Shown here: piece by piece, positions 52,725 through 64,000 of the stretch
Layout of the letters: each line of letters opens with the position of its first letter
Position numbering within the stretch: the stretch's first letter is position 1
DNA from: Phylloscopus collybita
Lineage: Eukaryota > Chordata > Aves > Passeriformes > Phylloscopidae
Reading direction: 5' to 3'
Assembly: GCA_027886175.1 (NCBI GenBank)
Contig: JAJNNQ010000029.1
Coordinates: forward strand, 3,652,501 to 3,716,500
Length of the DNA stretch: 64,000 bases
Notes under the pieces: model-generated
Seen by the model: the letters and a program-made list of their open reading frames with translations, nothing else
What the model was told of the DNA's origin: nothing
The model's database searches: none
Made by a program: the position numbers and the translations under genes

Positions 52725-54482
52725 AAAATATTATAACTTACTGGTAATGGATTTGGTTGTTTATAGAATGCTTCTTTATTTACTCCTGGTTATCTCTGCA
52801 GGTGCAACTATGCAATCATTCTGATTGGGAGCATGAATATGAGATCTTTCAGTATTTGGGATGTATGAGATATTCAGATTTGCCCATTTTGGAGCAGGAG
52901 CCATTTGCCACCCTGTCTAAAGGGTGGCATGCTGGTCCTTGTATGTTGATTCTGTTACCCTTGTTGCAGGTTGGGGGATAAGTTTAGGACTGGATTATAT
53001 TTGTCATTCTCATCCGGAATGAAACAATTTGTGTAGACTTCAAACTGTTGGCTAAAGCACTTATTTCTTCTTAGGTGTGGGAGGAAATTCGTCTTTTTCC
53101 CATCTCTGCGGTTGCTCCCTAAATTGGATAACAGAATCAATCTGGTGCTTCCACTTTGCTTTCCACTTTGGAAAAAGAATGTGTTCTGATTTGTGAAAAC
53201 TGCAGCCCTCCATAAGAAGGGGGAGACTTGACGAAATTCCCTCCAGGAAGTGTGCTACTGCTTGCCAGCCAGGGTGCATGAGCCCCACTTTGGCAGGGAG
53301 GAAAACCTACAGTGGGCAGCAGAAATCAGTGTAAGTAGCAACATCTGTCTGAAGTCATTTGCATCCTAAACCACGGTGTGGTTTCTCCTGTGCAGACACA
53401 GTGCTGAGCATCCTTCACAGTGCCACAGAGCCAGCAGTCCTTTCCTTTTCCTGTAACCCTTAAATGATTTTTTTTTTTTACATGAGTCTTCTAAATTTCT
53501 CATAAGGAAAAAGCCCAAACATGTCTTGAGATTATTTATAATTCAGTGTTTACTTTCCATGCCCATAGGAAATACAAATACAATTTTCTATTTTATGTTT
53601 TTTGGAAGTTTAACCACAAAAGCGAAAAACAGAGTTAAAGGACTTAAACAGCAAAACTTCTGCACATATGTTTTTGGTACTCAAAATACTCTCCCTCACA
53701 CTCTCAGGATTAGCCAGCCTGAGTCAGGTTGCAGATTTGGCTTTTGTGCATACAGCCCATGAGAACAGTGCTTGCTTAGGCCTTGCTTTAGCTCAACTCA
53801 CTCACTTCATTTTATGTCCCAGCCATCTATGGGTCCCAGCAGCTCCATTCACACAGCTGGAAACCATGTAAATAAATCAATACATTCTGTCTGTCAGAAC
53901 ATAGGAGTTTTTTTCTTTAAACACTGTTTTGCATCAACAATAGCTATTTACATGATATTACATGTCATGTTTAGATTTCTTATCATTTTGCTGTCAATCT
54001 GATTAACCCCAGGTAAGAACTTGATCTGATTTTTGCCAGAGATTGGCCATATTTATTCAGGCCTTAAGTAAACATGTGGCCAAATTTTTGTTGGCATAAT
54101 GCATGTATTTAACAGCTTCAGGAATGCTGCATGCTGCTAAACTGCAGCAGCACTGATGTATGAACAGGTGTTTTATTTTTGTTAACTTTTACTCCCAATG
54201 AGCATTTGAGACACTGACTTTATATCTGAATATAGCACTGCCAAATTGTAATTATTTTTAATGTCTGCTTCAAGCAATGAGAACAATTACTACTTTCCAA
54301 CTCCATTTAATCATTCTTGTCTTTTTTGTTGCAAACATGTTGAATCTTATTGCTAGAATGGGGTACATGCCAGGAAACTGCAACACCTAGCTTTAGTGGC
54401 TTGAAAAAATACATGTTCAGTTTAACTTTCGCCAGGTAATTTCAGCTAATTAAGAACAAAAAAGAAGTAGTACTCTGCTTTG

Positions 54483-54545
54483 ACAAAACAAACACACAAC
54501 AACAATAACAACAACAAAAAGGAAAACCAAAACCAAACAAAACAA
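54483..54545. repeat. A/C-rich low-complexity tract
   Basis: About 60 bp of ACAACAATAAC and CCAAAACC units with almost no G or T on the + strand. Confidence 0.65.
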
Positions 54546-56032
54546 TAACACCCCATTGCCCCTATACACACTGTGTAAGTAAAAGAAATCTCTGGCTCAG
54601 GTACTTGATTGCCTGCAATGTCATCCAGGCCACTTACCATCCTACCACAGCTTTCCTTATGAACGTTTTCACTCTCATTTTAACAGCTGTAACTGGATGT
54701 GTCACTAGAGTTTCAGCTGCCACAGCAGCTATTGGTGCCTGCCATTGGTGCAAGGTTAGGCTGCAAGATTGTATTTAGGGTTAATGAACACAAGGCAGCT
54801 TGTGTTTTAGTCTGTTTGCTAATCCAGGCATTCTCACAGGCTCTACTCCAGGCTTAACTCAAGCTGCCAGTTAAAAGTTGCTGGATCTGTGAATCGCCTA
54901 GATGAATTAGGATGTCAGATGTGCACAGTGGATACAAACTTTTGCAAAATGGAGCACAGAAAATGTGGCTTTTCTGTCCAGTCTTTCCATCCCTTGAGCT
55001 CAAATCTTTGCAGTGGATCCAATTTTGCAGGTTCCTAGCTGCCTAACACATCACAGCCTCATGAAACCTGCTGGGGAGCAAGACAGTAAACCACAGAAGC
55101 TGAGAAGAGGGGGAGATTGGAAGCTGGAGGTTGGAAACTACTTCCCAGGCAAGGAAGGGCTCTGCCTCAGTTGAAGAGAGGCTTGACTTCATTTATGGGT
55201 ATGTGAATGAGGTGCATTTACCCATCTGTTGAAGGGGGAAAGACAACTGAAAATTTCAATATTTGAAAAGTGATTTATGGCAGAAATGACAGACTCTGGG
55301 TGCTCTGGAAGAGGGAGAGCTCACCGTTTGATTTAGGAGACCCAAAGTGATATTATAAATTTATTTCAACACCCAGATAAAACTGATTATACTGCTCCAG
55401 GTTAAGTCAAGGTTAGCACCCATGGATTTTTTCATCTGAAGTTTGTCTTGGGGAAGAGATTTGTATAAAGGCATGTCTGCCTAGCCTTTTGAAAGAAAGT
55501 AGGGAAAGGCATTTAATAGGAATTACTTGGTAACTTAAGAACTCAAAGGAATAACACTATTGTGCTTCTTTTTTCCAGATTTTGTAACTTCAATGAAGGC
55601 AAATCTTTGCGCTTTCTCTACCTGGTAACAGACTTTGTGTCTTGTCTGGAAGGCAAGAGATTGCACCTATTAGGGTCTGTCAGATCTTAGCAGGGTATGT
55701 AAGTGGGAAGCTTCCCTTAGGAGAGCCTGCCATGATAGAGTGCTGTTCCTGCACTAAGCTGGCTTTGCTGACAGTATATGTGACTCTGTAAGTCACTAAA
55801 CATGGGTGACAAATAGCCCTTGAGATGTCCAGACTTAAACTAATAATCTTGAGGTTAAAATGCCAATTGACTGTTTCCTAGTTACCAAACATATGAACCA
55901 TCTATAATTAGAGTTTACCTGTGAGACGAACAGGTTATTATTTCTCATTAAACAAAGAGCCAGGTATTTTTCCAGCTATTAAAACTAATAAGGTAAAATA
56001 TCTGACCACCTTATTTCAATATAACATTATAA

Positions 56033-56100
56033 AAATATAAATATAAATTATATAATATAAATATATAAATTATATAATATAAATATATTTCAATATAATA
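56033..56100. repeat. AT-only imperfect repeat
   Basis: Repeated ATATAAATTATATAATATAA units, with two near-identical copies side by side, and no G or C for about 55 bp. Confidence 0.75.
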
Positions 56101-56329
56101 TTGAGGGTAAATGAACTTATAACTTCCATCCCAAATGACTAATATTTACAGTAAGAGAATTCAAACCCTCTTTCAGGATTGCGCAACCATTTAAAGTATG
56201 CTATTCATTTTAACTTGAGAGTATTTACTTTGCTAGTCAATATAATATGCTTCTGTACCATCTTGCAACATTTTAGAAAACTAACAGGTAAAATTTCAAA
56301 TGATTGTAAAGGCTAAAGGCAGGTATTAT

Positions 56330-57335
56330 AGTACAGTATCACACACCTTGTGTAGCACATCTGGTTGGTGGCCTGTCACTAGTGGGGTACCAGATGGATC
56401 AATGTTGGGGCCAGTCCTGTTTAACATCTTTATTAATGAACTGGATGAGAGGATCAAGTGCCCCCTGAGTCAGTTCCCAGATGACAACAATTTGGGTGTG
56501 AGTGTCAGTTTCTTAATGGGTCAGAAGGCTCTGCAAAGGGATCTGGACAGGCAAAAGCCGATTGCATGAGGTTCAATACACCAAAGTTCTGGGTCCTGCA
56601 CTTCAGCCACAATTCCATGCAGTGCTAAGGTTGTCCCAGGCTTGGTGAAGAGTGGCTGGGAAGCTGCCCAGTGGAAAAGGACCTGGGGATATTGAACATG
56701 ATCCAGCAGTGTACCCAGGGTGGCTAAGAAGGCCAATGGCATCTTGGCCTGTATCAGCAATAGTGTGGGCAGCAGGAACAGGCAGTGGCTGTCCCCCTGT
56801 GCTGGGCGCTGGTGAGGCCCCACCTCGAATGCAGTGTTCAGTTCTGGACCAATCACTGTAAGAAGGACATTGAGGTATTGGAGCATGTCCAGAGCAGGGC
56901 AACAGAGCTAGTGAAGGGGCTGAACCACAAATGCTGTAAGGAGCAGCTGAGGGAAAAGCTGGGTTTGCTCAGCCTGGAGTAAAGGAGGCTCAAGAAGAAA
57001 CCTTACTCTCTCCACAATGGCCTGAAAGGATAGTGCAGCTGGGTGGGACTGGGCCTCTTCTCCCAGGCAGAAAGTGACAGGACAAGAGAAAGCAAACTCA
57101 GGCTGTGAGAGGGGAGGTTTAGGTTGTACATCAGGAAGAATTTCTTCATGGTTGTTAAACCTTGGAATGAACTGCCCAGGGAGGTGATGGCATCAGTCTC
57201 TGTAGGTTGACAAGAAATTACTTGGATGTGGCACTTAGTGCTGTGACCTATCTGACAGTGCTGATCAGTCAAAGGCTGGACTCAGTGATCTCAGGGTCTC
57301 TTTCAACCTAAATGATTTGGTGATTCTGTGACTCT
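56330..57335 (+). mobile_element. CR1 LINE, 5'-truncated, sense strand
   Basis: About 1 kb encoding the second half of the CR1 reverse transcriptase: [20 protein letters not shown], then [14 protein letters not shown] and [10 protein letters not shown], later [20 protein letters not shown] and GLLSLE. It ends with the 3' UTR and an octamer tail (GATTCTGTGACTC). The RT catalytic box reads FPDDNN, so the acidic pair is kept but neighbours have changed. Stops and frameshifts make it a dead copy. The 5' boundary is approximate. Confidence 0.9.
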
Positions 57336-57664
57336 TTGTTCAGCTCCCCCGCGTGGTGGTACCACCACCCCACTACCCTCCCCACCACATGCTCTCTGCA
57401 GGCTGTCCACCAGCACAATTTGCTGTGAGTGAACCTCACAGAAAAGCTCTTCTCCTCTGTGCTCCCCAGGGCTCCTCCCCTTCTGCAGCCAAGCTAACCA
57501 TGCAAAATGAGCAGAGGGACAGAGGGCATCTGCTGGATTTGGCATAAGGCGTTCCTGCCAAGCCACAAGGGAAGGTGCAGCTCCCCATGCCAAGGCCAGA
57601 GATGGTCCCAGATGGCCCCAGGCATGCATCTGGAAGCAGGTCATGATGTACTTCTCACAATATA
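57336..57664. other. Unassigned GC-richer spacer
   Basis: About 330 bp, richer in C and G than its surroundings, with open frames on both strands but no recognisable product. It could be an unrecognised upstream part of the CR1 that the LTR interrupts. Confidence 0.5.
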
Positions 57665-57709
57665 GAAAGTTCTGACCTGACATTCAGAAGAATTTCTTGC
57701 CTTGAATGG

Positions 57710-58357
57710 TGTCACGACCCGCTAATGCAGGCGAGTTCGTGATAATTCGAGTGATCTCCGAGCGCAAATGATATGACAAGAGACAATAATAATTTGCTCA
57801 AAAGCAGTACACTTTATTAAGTGCACTCAGCACTGTATGCGATAGAAAAGAGAGAGAGAGAGAGAGAGGGATAAAGTAAAAGAGAGAGAGAGAAAAGGGG
57901 TTATAGCTACCAACAGAGAGATGAAGTCCTCGTCGTCATTCTGCCAATAGATCTGTCTTCTTCTGTGGGGACATCTCAGAATTCAGGCGATCTCGAGCTG
58001 TCTCTTATAGTCCTCTTCGAAGCGACAGGCAGTTGGCCAAGAAGGTGAGCTCAGCATCAGCAGGTATGCTGAAACCAGGGCGAAGCGCCCTGATGCCTAG
58101 AGCAAATGTCCACTCAGGAAACAGTACAAGGTGAGCACAGAACAGACCAGTCCAAAGCTTGCCCATTGTCTGCACCTAGGTTTCCATGGAACTGCAATGA
58201 TTCAGCGAGTGCACCTGCGGGCAACGACATCCACCTCAGCCAGGCCAGAACTGCTATATTGGAGGGGGTTCAGGTTTTAGTCTCAGTCCCTTTTGGGGTC
58301 TTCAATCCTTGGCAATGATCATGAGGCAGATGAGAAATTTAGGGACCGTCCCTTACA
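57710..58357 (-). mobile_element. Solo LTR of an endogenous retrovirus (648 bp)
   Basis: Ends are TG...CA in both directions (TGTCACGACCC at 57710, ...CCCTTACA at 58357 on the + strand), flanked by the 5 bp direct repeat AATGG (57705-57709 and 58358-58362). On the minus strand a TATA-like TATAAG (58009-58004) is followed about 190 bp on by AATAAA (57818-57813) and then about 100 bp to the CA end, the order expected for U3-R-U5. No internal retroviral genes adjoin it, so it is a solo LTR left by recombination. Two GA-repeat runs lie inside it (57849-57868 and 57881-57893). A 5 bp duplication suits ERVL-like or some gammaretrovirus-like elements; the family is not determined. Confidence 0.85.
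57849..57893. repeat. (GA)n microsatellite within the LTR
   Basis: Two purine-only GA runs separated by a short spacer, inside the solo LTR close to the AATAAA. Confidence 0.85.
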
Positions 58358-58567
58358 AATGGGTGGCCAAATAATGGCACAGGATTTCTAGAGAGGTTCT
58401 CAATGCCCTGTGTCTGTCAGTGATTTAAAAAGAGGCCCTTAATGATAGGATTTAGCTTTTCTAGTCAGCCCTGGTCAGGCAGTGGGACTAGATGATCATT
58501 TTAGGTCCCTGTCAACTCAAACAGTCTATTCTATTCTGTTCTATGCTGTGCCATGCTGTGCTATTCT

Positions 58568-61470
58568 GAGCATTTGAACATTTCATTCTTTAAAAAAGTA
58601 TCCATGGAGCATGGAAATTCCTGAAAAATCTGATGGGAATAAGCCAGAATAAGCCATGAGTGAGCAAAGGCATTTATGATCTTCAAGAAAATACTGCTTT
58701 TAAGTTGTCATCAGTGGAATTACTCATAGGTAAATCTGCAAATCTAACTTTGTATTAATCTTTAATGGTTTGGTCCAGTGTACAATGAAAAGTGTGATCT
58801 GGGTTTGTCTGTTCTTACCCTTCCTTTAATCTTCACTATAGAACAGTACATAACTTGGACACTATGGGTCATCCCTATGGAGATGTCCTCTGCTGTTGGT
58901 GAGGTACAGAGATCTTTGACTACTGAGGCTTCAGCTTATTCTTGAGCTAGTTGTATGTAGCTGAGAATCAAGTAAAAAATGTAGGTTTTTTTTTTTCCTT
59001 TAGACTTTAATTTTAATTTAGTCACTGGTATTCTGGGACTTCATGAAGGGACTCGCATACTTCAGGAGCCTTTTTGAGCTGCATCTGAAGGAGAAAGTTG
59101 CACAAGGAGAAGCAGCAAGCAGCTGATTTTGTTTGTGGAAGGGACCTGTCTCACGCTCATCTGAGATGTGCAGAGGAGCTATGCCTTGTGAACCATAAAC
59201 CTAGGCATCCAGGTCACTGCCATTATAACCAGTCTTTCCCTTATTATTTTCATATTTTGTAATTGTGTTCTAGTTTTGCCATTCTGTATTAATTTATCAC
59301 CTTTTAATTTTCCTTCTATTTAAATCTTAGAAAATCTTCTAAGTCAAGGAAATTACTACACCGTTACCTCTGTGGAACCGTATCTATGTAGGCCAATAGT
59401 TAAGGTGGGGGTTCCTTTTAATTTAAATATTATTTTACTGCAGCACTTCTTCCTCTCTTTGGCCTTCCTTTTCCTTGCTTTCCCCCTTTTACATCCTTAC
59501 AGATATGTCAGCATGGAATCCAGAATGGCACATGGTTAGTTAGGGAGTGGAGCTCTGCCCACAGATACCTGAGATGTAGGTTGAATTGTTTCAAAAAGCC
59601 AATGAAAAGAGCTAGTGCAGAAACACAAGACCTCTTGTGCATCAGTAAGATTTTACAGTTTGGTTTGCCCTGTCCTTGAGGCAGGGCAGGCCTGAGGAAT
59701 CACAAAAAATAAATCTCTGTAAGAAGCCTTCAGAGTGTATCCCCTGGGAAATTATTACCTGCATTTCTTCTGTTTTGTTTACTTTCTGTTTTGTGTATGT
59801 TTCACAAATTATTTTATGATTCAGATTTTGCATTAATCTAAGGGAGAGTTTACATTTTTGAAAGCTGTTTTTATTGGACATGCTTAGCAGAAAAATTACT
59901 AATAGAAAAAGCCCAAGATTCTCCTAACAAAAAGTGACATGGGCTCTGATCCTTTGAATAGTTAAGTCCTTTGCTTCACAATCATGGTAAATAACTAGGA
60001 CTATTCAAACTGGAAAAAATTAAATCAGAAATTGGATGTGAGTGCTGTAACTGATAAAAATACATATAAGAAAGTGAGTTTTACTACTAATGAGATTTGT
60101 TTCAGCTTGGAAACATGGAATTTGGATATTCTGCATGCAGTAGTACACACAGATGCAGTGGTGCTGGTTTGTTGCCTCGGTAGATGCAAGGTGAAGGGAT
60201 GCTGAAACACAGAGAAGCAAATAAGCTTGTGAACTGTACATTAGAAAGTAAAGCAAACAGAAAGAGAAACAGAGAGAACTACACCTGAGCCCATGTAGGA
60301 GGACTCACAAAAATTTCTTTAAAAGGTGCATTTGAAGTTTGTGTAAAATAATGAGGGGTGTCATTCTGATGGACAAGAGAGGTTTGGCTGTGCCTGCATG
60401 CTGAGCATAAGAGCCCAGTGTTCCTACTCAGAGGTGAGGTGATAACTTGCTTTGGGGGATATTTTTTTATAATGTTGATGCTGGCTTTTTGAGTGTTTTT
60501 CTATGCAATTTGTGTGTGTCTATGTGTGTGAGTGTGTATGATGGGAAACACGCGAGTGTGTAATAAGAACTGTGGTTTCAGTGTATGGAATTTGCTACTG
60601 GCAAGTTATTTTAGCATTGAGTCCAAGATAAATACCAGCTAGGCTTATGTTTTTGCATGTGCTTTTTTGTCCTGAAATGTATTAAAAGTCTTCCAAAAAG
60701 TGGGAAGTTGCACCTTGGATTTCACAATTTCCTTGGGGCTGACATTCCCAGTGCACATTGCCTCATTTTCTGATTCTGCTTTAATTTTTGTTGTTTAGCA
60801 AAAGGGAACATTAGAAGAAGAGGCTCCAGACAAGTGTTTGTCTTTGCTCTGGGGGCTAGCTTCCCTGACCTTCCCTAAAGAATTTTCTTCTGCACTGTTC
60901 TACACACCATGGGAGTCTCTAGACCTCCTTTCCACACTCCTGTTTTATTTCTCTGGAGTACAAATAGGATTAAGCAGAATGGAAGGGTACTGACTTACTG
61001 GAAGCAGTCTTGTTAGCTTCCTTAATGTAAGCGTAGTAGAAGAAACAGGCTTTGAGTTGAAGGCACTCCATTGTGTCATGTAAAATTATTTTCTCTCAGT
61101 GTACCTTTCCCTTTCAGGTCTTCTTTGCATGGATACTTGGAATAACACTTAATTTTTCTCACTGAAATTGTGTGTCAGACCCAGAAATGGGCTGTGACCC
61201 AGCTGAAGCTTTTTTCCAGTTCCAGAGAGCACACATGCCCTTAATAAGCACCACATTATTTCTCACATGCCATCTGACAGAGTAAGTATGTGAAAAAGCA
61301 AAGGCTCTGGAAGCCCTCATGAAGAGCCACTGCAGCAGGAGTGCTTAGGAAGCCATCACTTATGGGTCAGCTGGGAGTCTGGTCATTGTGTTGGCTTTTC
61401 CTGGGCTTTTTGGCTTTTCTGTGGGAATTTGTGCATTTTGGTGGGTGTTTTTCAATCCCTGAACTCTAGT
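58568..61470. other. Intergenic sequence without recognised elements
   Basis: About 2.9 kb of unique-looking AT-rich sequence. There is a short (TG)n-like stretch near 60510-60540. No gene, RNA or transposon was recognised. Confidence 0.7.
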
Positions 61471-63800
61471 CATAGAACTATAGAATCATTAAGTTTGGAA
61501 AAGACCTCTAAGATAACCAAGTCCAACAAGTAATCCAGCACCACCATGTCTACCACCATGTCCCAAAGTGCCACATCCACACCTTTTGGACACTTCCAGG
61601 AGTAGTGATGCTGCTACCAATAGAGCAGCCCATTCCAATGCCTGACTATCTTGTCAGTGAAGAAATTTTTCCTAGTATCCAATATAAACCTCCCCTGGCG
61701 CAACTTGAGGCAGTTTTTTTCTTGTCCTGTCTTCTGTTACCTGAGAGAGCAGACCACCTCCTACTTTGCTACAATCTTTCAGGTTATAAGGTCCCCTTGC
61801 CTTCCTTTACTCCAGGCTAAACAGCCCCAGCTCCCTCAGCTGCAACTAGTAGGACTTGTGCTCCAGACCCTCTACCAGCTCCACTGTCCTTCTCTGGACA
61901 TGCCCCAGCACCTCAATGTCTTGTTGAACTGGGGGCCCAAAACTGAACACAGCATTCGAGGTGTGGCCTCACCAGTGCTGAGTAAAGGGGCAAAAATCAC
62001 TGCCCTGTTCCTGCTGGCCACACTATTGCTGATACAGGCCAGGAAGCCATTGATCTTCTTGGCCACCTGGGCACAGCTGGCTCATGTTCAGCAACCCCAG
62101 GTCTTTTTCCTGGGGTAGCTTTCCAGCCACTTTTCCCCTAGCCTGTAGTCCTGCCTGGAGTTGTTGTGGCCAAAGTGCAGGACCCAGCACTTCTCCACAA
62201 ATCACATACCATTAGCCTCAGCCCATCAATCCAGCTTGTCTAGATCCTTCTGCAGAGCCTTCCCACCCTCTTGCAGATTGACATTCTCACCCAGCTTGGT
62301 GTCCTCCAGGAACTGATGAGGGGCACTTGATCTCCTCATCCAAATAATTGATAAAGATATTAAATAGGGCTTGGACTGAGCCCTGGGGAGCCCCACTAGC
62401 AACTGGACAGTGATTGGATGTAATTCCAGTAACCACAAATATTTGGGCCCAGCCATCCAACCAGTTCTGAATCCAGCAAAGGATACACTCATTCAGATCA
62501 TGAGTAACCAGCTGCTCCAGGAGAATGCTGTGGGAAATGGTGTCAAAGGCTTTATTAAAGTCCATGTAGAAAACATCCACAGACTTTCCCTCTTCATTAT
62601 GTTGGTCACCTGGTCAAAAAAGGTGATCAAGTTGGTCAAGCTGGACTTGCCTTTCACAAACCCATGCTGGCAGGGTCTGATCTCCTAGTTATCTTGCACA
62701 TATTCTGCCACGTAATGGCACTCAGGATGACCTGCTCCAGGACAGTCTGCAAGGTCAGGCTAACAGGTCTGTAGCTCCCTGGATTCTTCTTCTGACCCTT
62801 CTTGTAGATGGTAAATGGGTCACATTTGCTAACTTTCAGTCAACTAGGTTCATTTACCAGTCAGGCCTGCAGCATCCTCAGAACCTTTGGGTAGATCTCA
62901 TCCAGCCCCCGTGGATCTGTGTGTGTCTAAGAGGCATTTCAGGTTGTTCATAATTTCCTCCTGGGTTATGAGGGCTTATTCTGCTCCTCATCTCTGTCCT
63001 TCAGCTCCGGAACTGAGTACCCTGAGGACAACTGTTCTTGCTGTTAAAGCCTGAGTGAAAAAAGGCATTATGTACATGAACCTTTTTTACTCATCCTTTG
63101 TCATTCTGTTTCCCTCTGCATCCAGTTAAGAATGGAGATTCTCCTAAGATCTGCTCCTGTTGCTAATATACTTGCAGAAGCATTTTTTATTGTTTTTTTT
63201 TATGGGACAGACAGCTTAGAATCTCATTGAATTTGGCCCTTTTAATTTCTTTACTGGATAACCTCACAACATCTTTCTAGTTCTCCTGAGTTGTCTGTTC
63301 CTTCTTCTAAAGGTCAGAAACTCTCCTTTTTTCACTGAATTCCAGCCAAAGCTTTATGTTCAGCCAAGCTGGTCTTCCCTGGCTGCTTGTCTTTCTGCAT
63401 ATGGGGACAGTCCCATGCTCCTGTGCTTTTAGGATTTCCTTCTTAAAGCATGTCCAGCCTTCTTTGACTCCTTTACCCTTCAAGACTGCTGCCCAAGGGA
63501 TTTCAACCAATCTTCTAAACAGGCCAAACTCTGTCCTCCAGAAGTCCCAGGCACCAGTTTTCCTGTCTGCACTCCTTATATCTCTGAGAACCAAAAACTC
63601 CATCGTTTTGTGATTGTTGTACCCAAGACGGCCTCTAGTGATCACATCACCCACCAGATGTTTTCTGTTTGCAAAGAAGCAGGTCCAGCAGCTGCTGTCC
63701 CTAGTTTGCTCACACACCATCTGTGTCAGAAAATTCTCTGCCAAACACTCCAGGAACCTCCTAGACCTCCCATTGATTGAAGACAAGACCTTCACAGCAT
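61471..63800 (-). mobile_element. Long decayed CR1 LINE copy (endonuclease end, RT, 3' UTR)
   Basis: About 2.3 kb read on the minus strand. From the 5' side it shows the region between endonuclease and reverse transcriptase (GLFRRLVEIPWAAVLKGKGV, then RPAWLNIKLWLEFSEKRRVS). Next come RT blocks (YMDFNKAFDTISHSILLEQL, LCWIQNWLDGWAQ, SGAPQGSV, FNIFINYLDEEIKCP) and thumb-like residues (SVASRNRAVI). It ends in a CR1 octamer tail at 61471-61490. Several stops and frameshifts separate these pieces, so no intact protein exists. It is the longest CR1 copy in the window. The 5' limit near 63800 is approximate. Confidence 0.88.
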
Positions 63801-64000
63801 TAAGAAAAGCACTTACAGTTCACAGAACTGAGAGAAGTAGTCTTGTGTTGGCAAACTGGAGGTTATATTCTCTTACAAATGTGCTTCAGTTGACATTTTG
63901 CCCACTTTGCTATCATTTTTTTTCAAAATTTTCAATGACACAAGTGTCTTAGCTTGGAAAAGACAGGTGTCTGCCAGGGAAAAGTTGGAGCTTCCCTTGG

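Larger units (their letters stand above)
49551..52740 (+). other. PTCH1: PTCH1 exon 24, 3' untranslated region
   Basis: Begins after TTTGTACAG at 49550 and runs about 3.2 kb to just beyond the AATAAA at 52719-52724. The first 550 bp look strongly conserved with the human 3' UTR as I remember it, for example CTGAAGCAAAGAAGAGGCCA near the start and TACTTGTATAATTCTATGCA around 49920. It contains a small perfect hairpin (50048-50060), a MIR-like SINE fragment (50441-50575) and AT-rich ATTTA-containing sequence near 52380. The exact cleavage site is inferred. No ORF of note. Confidence 0.88.
52745..56329. other. Intergenic sequence downstream of PTCH1
   Basis: About 3.6 kb with no coding region. 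It contains an A/C-rich tract at 54483-54545 and an AT-only stretch at 56033-56100. In human the next gene on this side of PTCH1 is FANCC, but no exon of it is recognisable here. Confidence 0.75.
57665..58567 (+). mobile_element. CR1 LINE 3' end, interrupted by an LTR insertion
   Basis: The left part (to 57709) reads ACATTCAGAAGAATTTCTTG. The right part (from 58363) continues GTGGCCAAATAATGGCACAG, then TTTAAAAAGAGGCCCTTAAT and GCAGTGGGACTAGATGATCA, ending in an imperfect (ATTCT)n tail at about 58520-58567. Joined across the LTR, the order matches the CR1 3' region (nucleotides for the last RT residues plus 3' UTR). The left boundary is uncertain. Confidence 0.75.

Noticed and set aside
56300..56569. 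Reverse transcriptase-like frame as a host gene
   Set aside because: It is a piece of a truncated CR1 element with stops after it and a CR1 3' tail; not a host gene.
58568..61470. First exons of a downstream gene such as FANCC
   Set aside because: No recognisable coding segment or CpG-rich promoter was seen; neighbour identity rests on synteny only.

Overview
The window is animal nuclear DNA from a bird. Three CR1 retroposon copies end in the avian CR1 3' octamer, a solo retroviral LTR is present, and the exon sequences read as a bird-like PTCH1. I cannot fix the species; a passerine or other neoavian is my guess from repeat style. PTCH1 is Z-linked in chicken, so a Z chromosome origin is likely (inference).

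Positions 1 to about 52740 are the body of one gene on the + strand: PTCH1 (Patched-1, the Hedgehog receptor). The window opens inside intron 2. Exons 1 and 2 (N-terminus and first membrane helix) lie upstream and are not present. All of exons 3 to 23, which carry the rest of the coding sequence, can be placed to the base by canonical AG/GT borders and unbroken phase. Their lengths (190, 70, 92, 199, 122, 148, 132, 156, 99, 126, 119, 400, 310, 143, 184, 281, 138, 143, 100, 255 and 519 coding bp) match the human gene as I recall it, except exon 14 (one codon shorter) and exon 23 (seven codons shorter). The TAA stop at 48081-48083 is one base before a splice donor. A non-coding exon 24 (49551 to about 52740) forms almost the whole 3' UTR and ends with an AATAAA signal.

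The encoded protein (about 1308 residues in this window) has the expected RND/sterol-sensing layout. Exons 3-8 encode extracellular loop 1, exons 9-13 the sterol-sensing domain (TM2-TM6), and exon 14 the middle cytoplasmic loop with a PPPPY motif. Exon 15 starts with TM7, exons 15-18 encode extracellular loop 2, exons 18-21 TM8-TM12, and exons 22-23 the C-terminal tail with a second PPxY motif. No stop or frameshift interrupts it, so the gene looks functional.

Introns are mostly unique AT-rich sequence. Exceptions are a minus-strand CR1 in the 7.4 kb intron 12, several T/G- or A/C-only low-complexity tracts, a perfect 26 bp tandem duplication just inside intron 19, and an exact GLI consensus site in intron 6. 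The 3' UTR contains an ancient MIR-like SINE fragment.

From about 52740 to 64000 the window is intergenic, and I see no gene. It holds a 5'-truncated + strand CR1 (56330-57335), a CR1 3' end split by a 648 bp minus-strand solo LTR with an AATGG target duplication (57665-58567), and a long decayed minus-strand CR1 (61471 to about 63800). I found no tRNA, rRNA, CRISPR or clearly new multi-gene system. The most interesting signals are regulatory or evolutionary: the GLI site, the SINE in the 3' UTR, a 3' UTR hairpin, the nested LTR and the intron 19 duplication.
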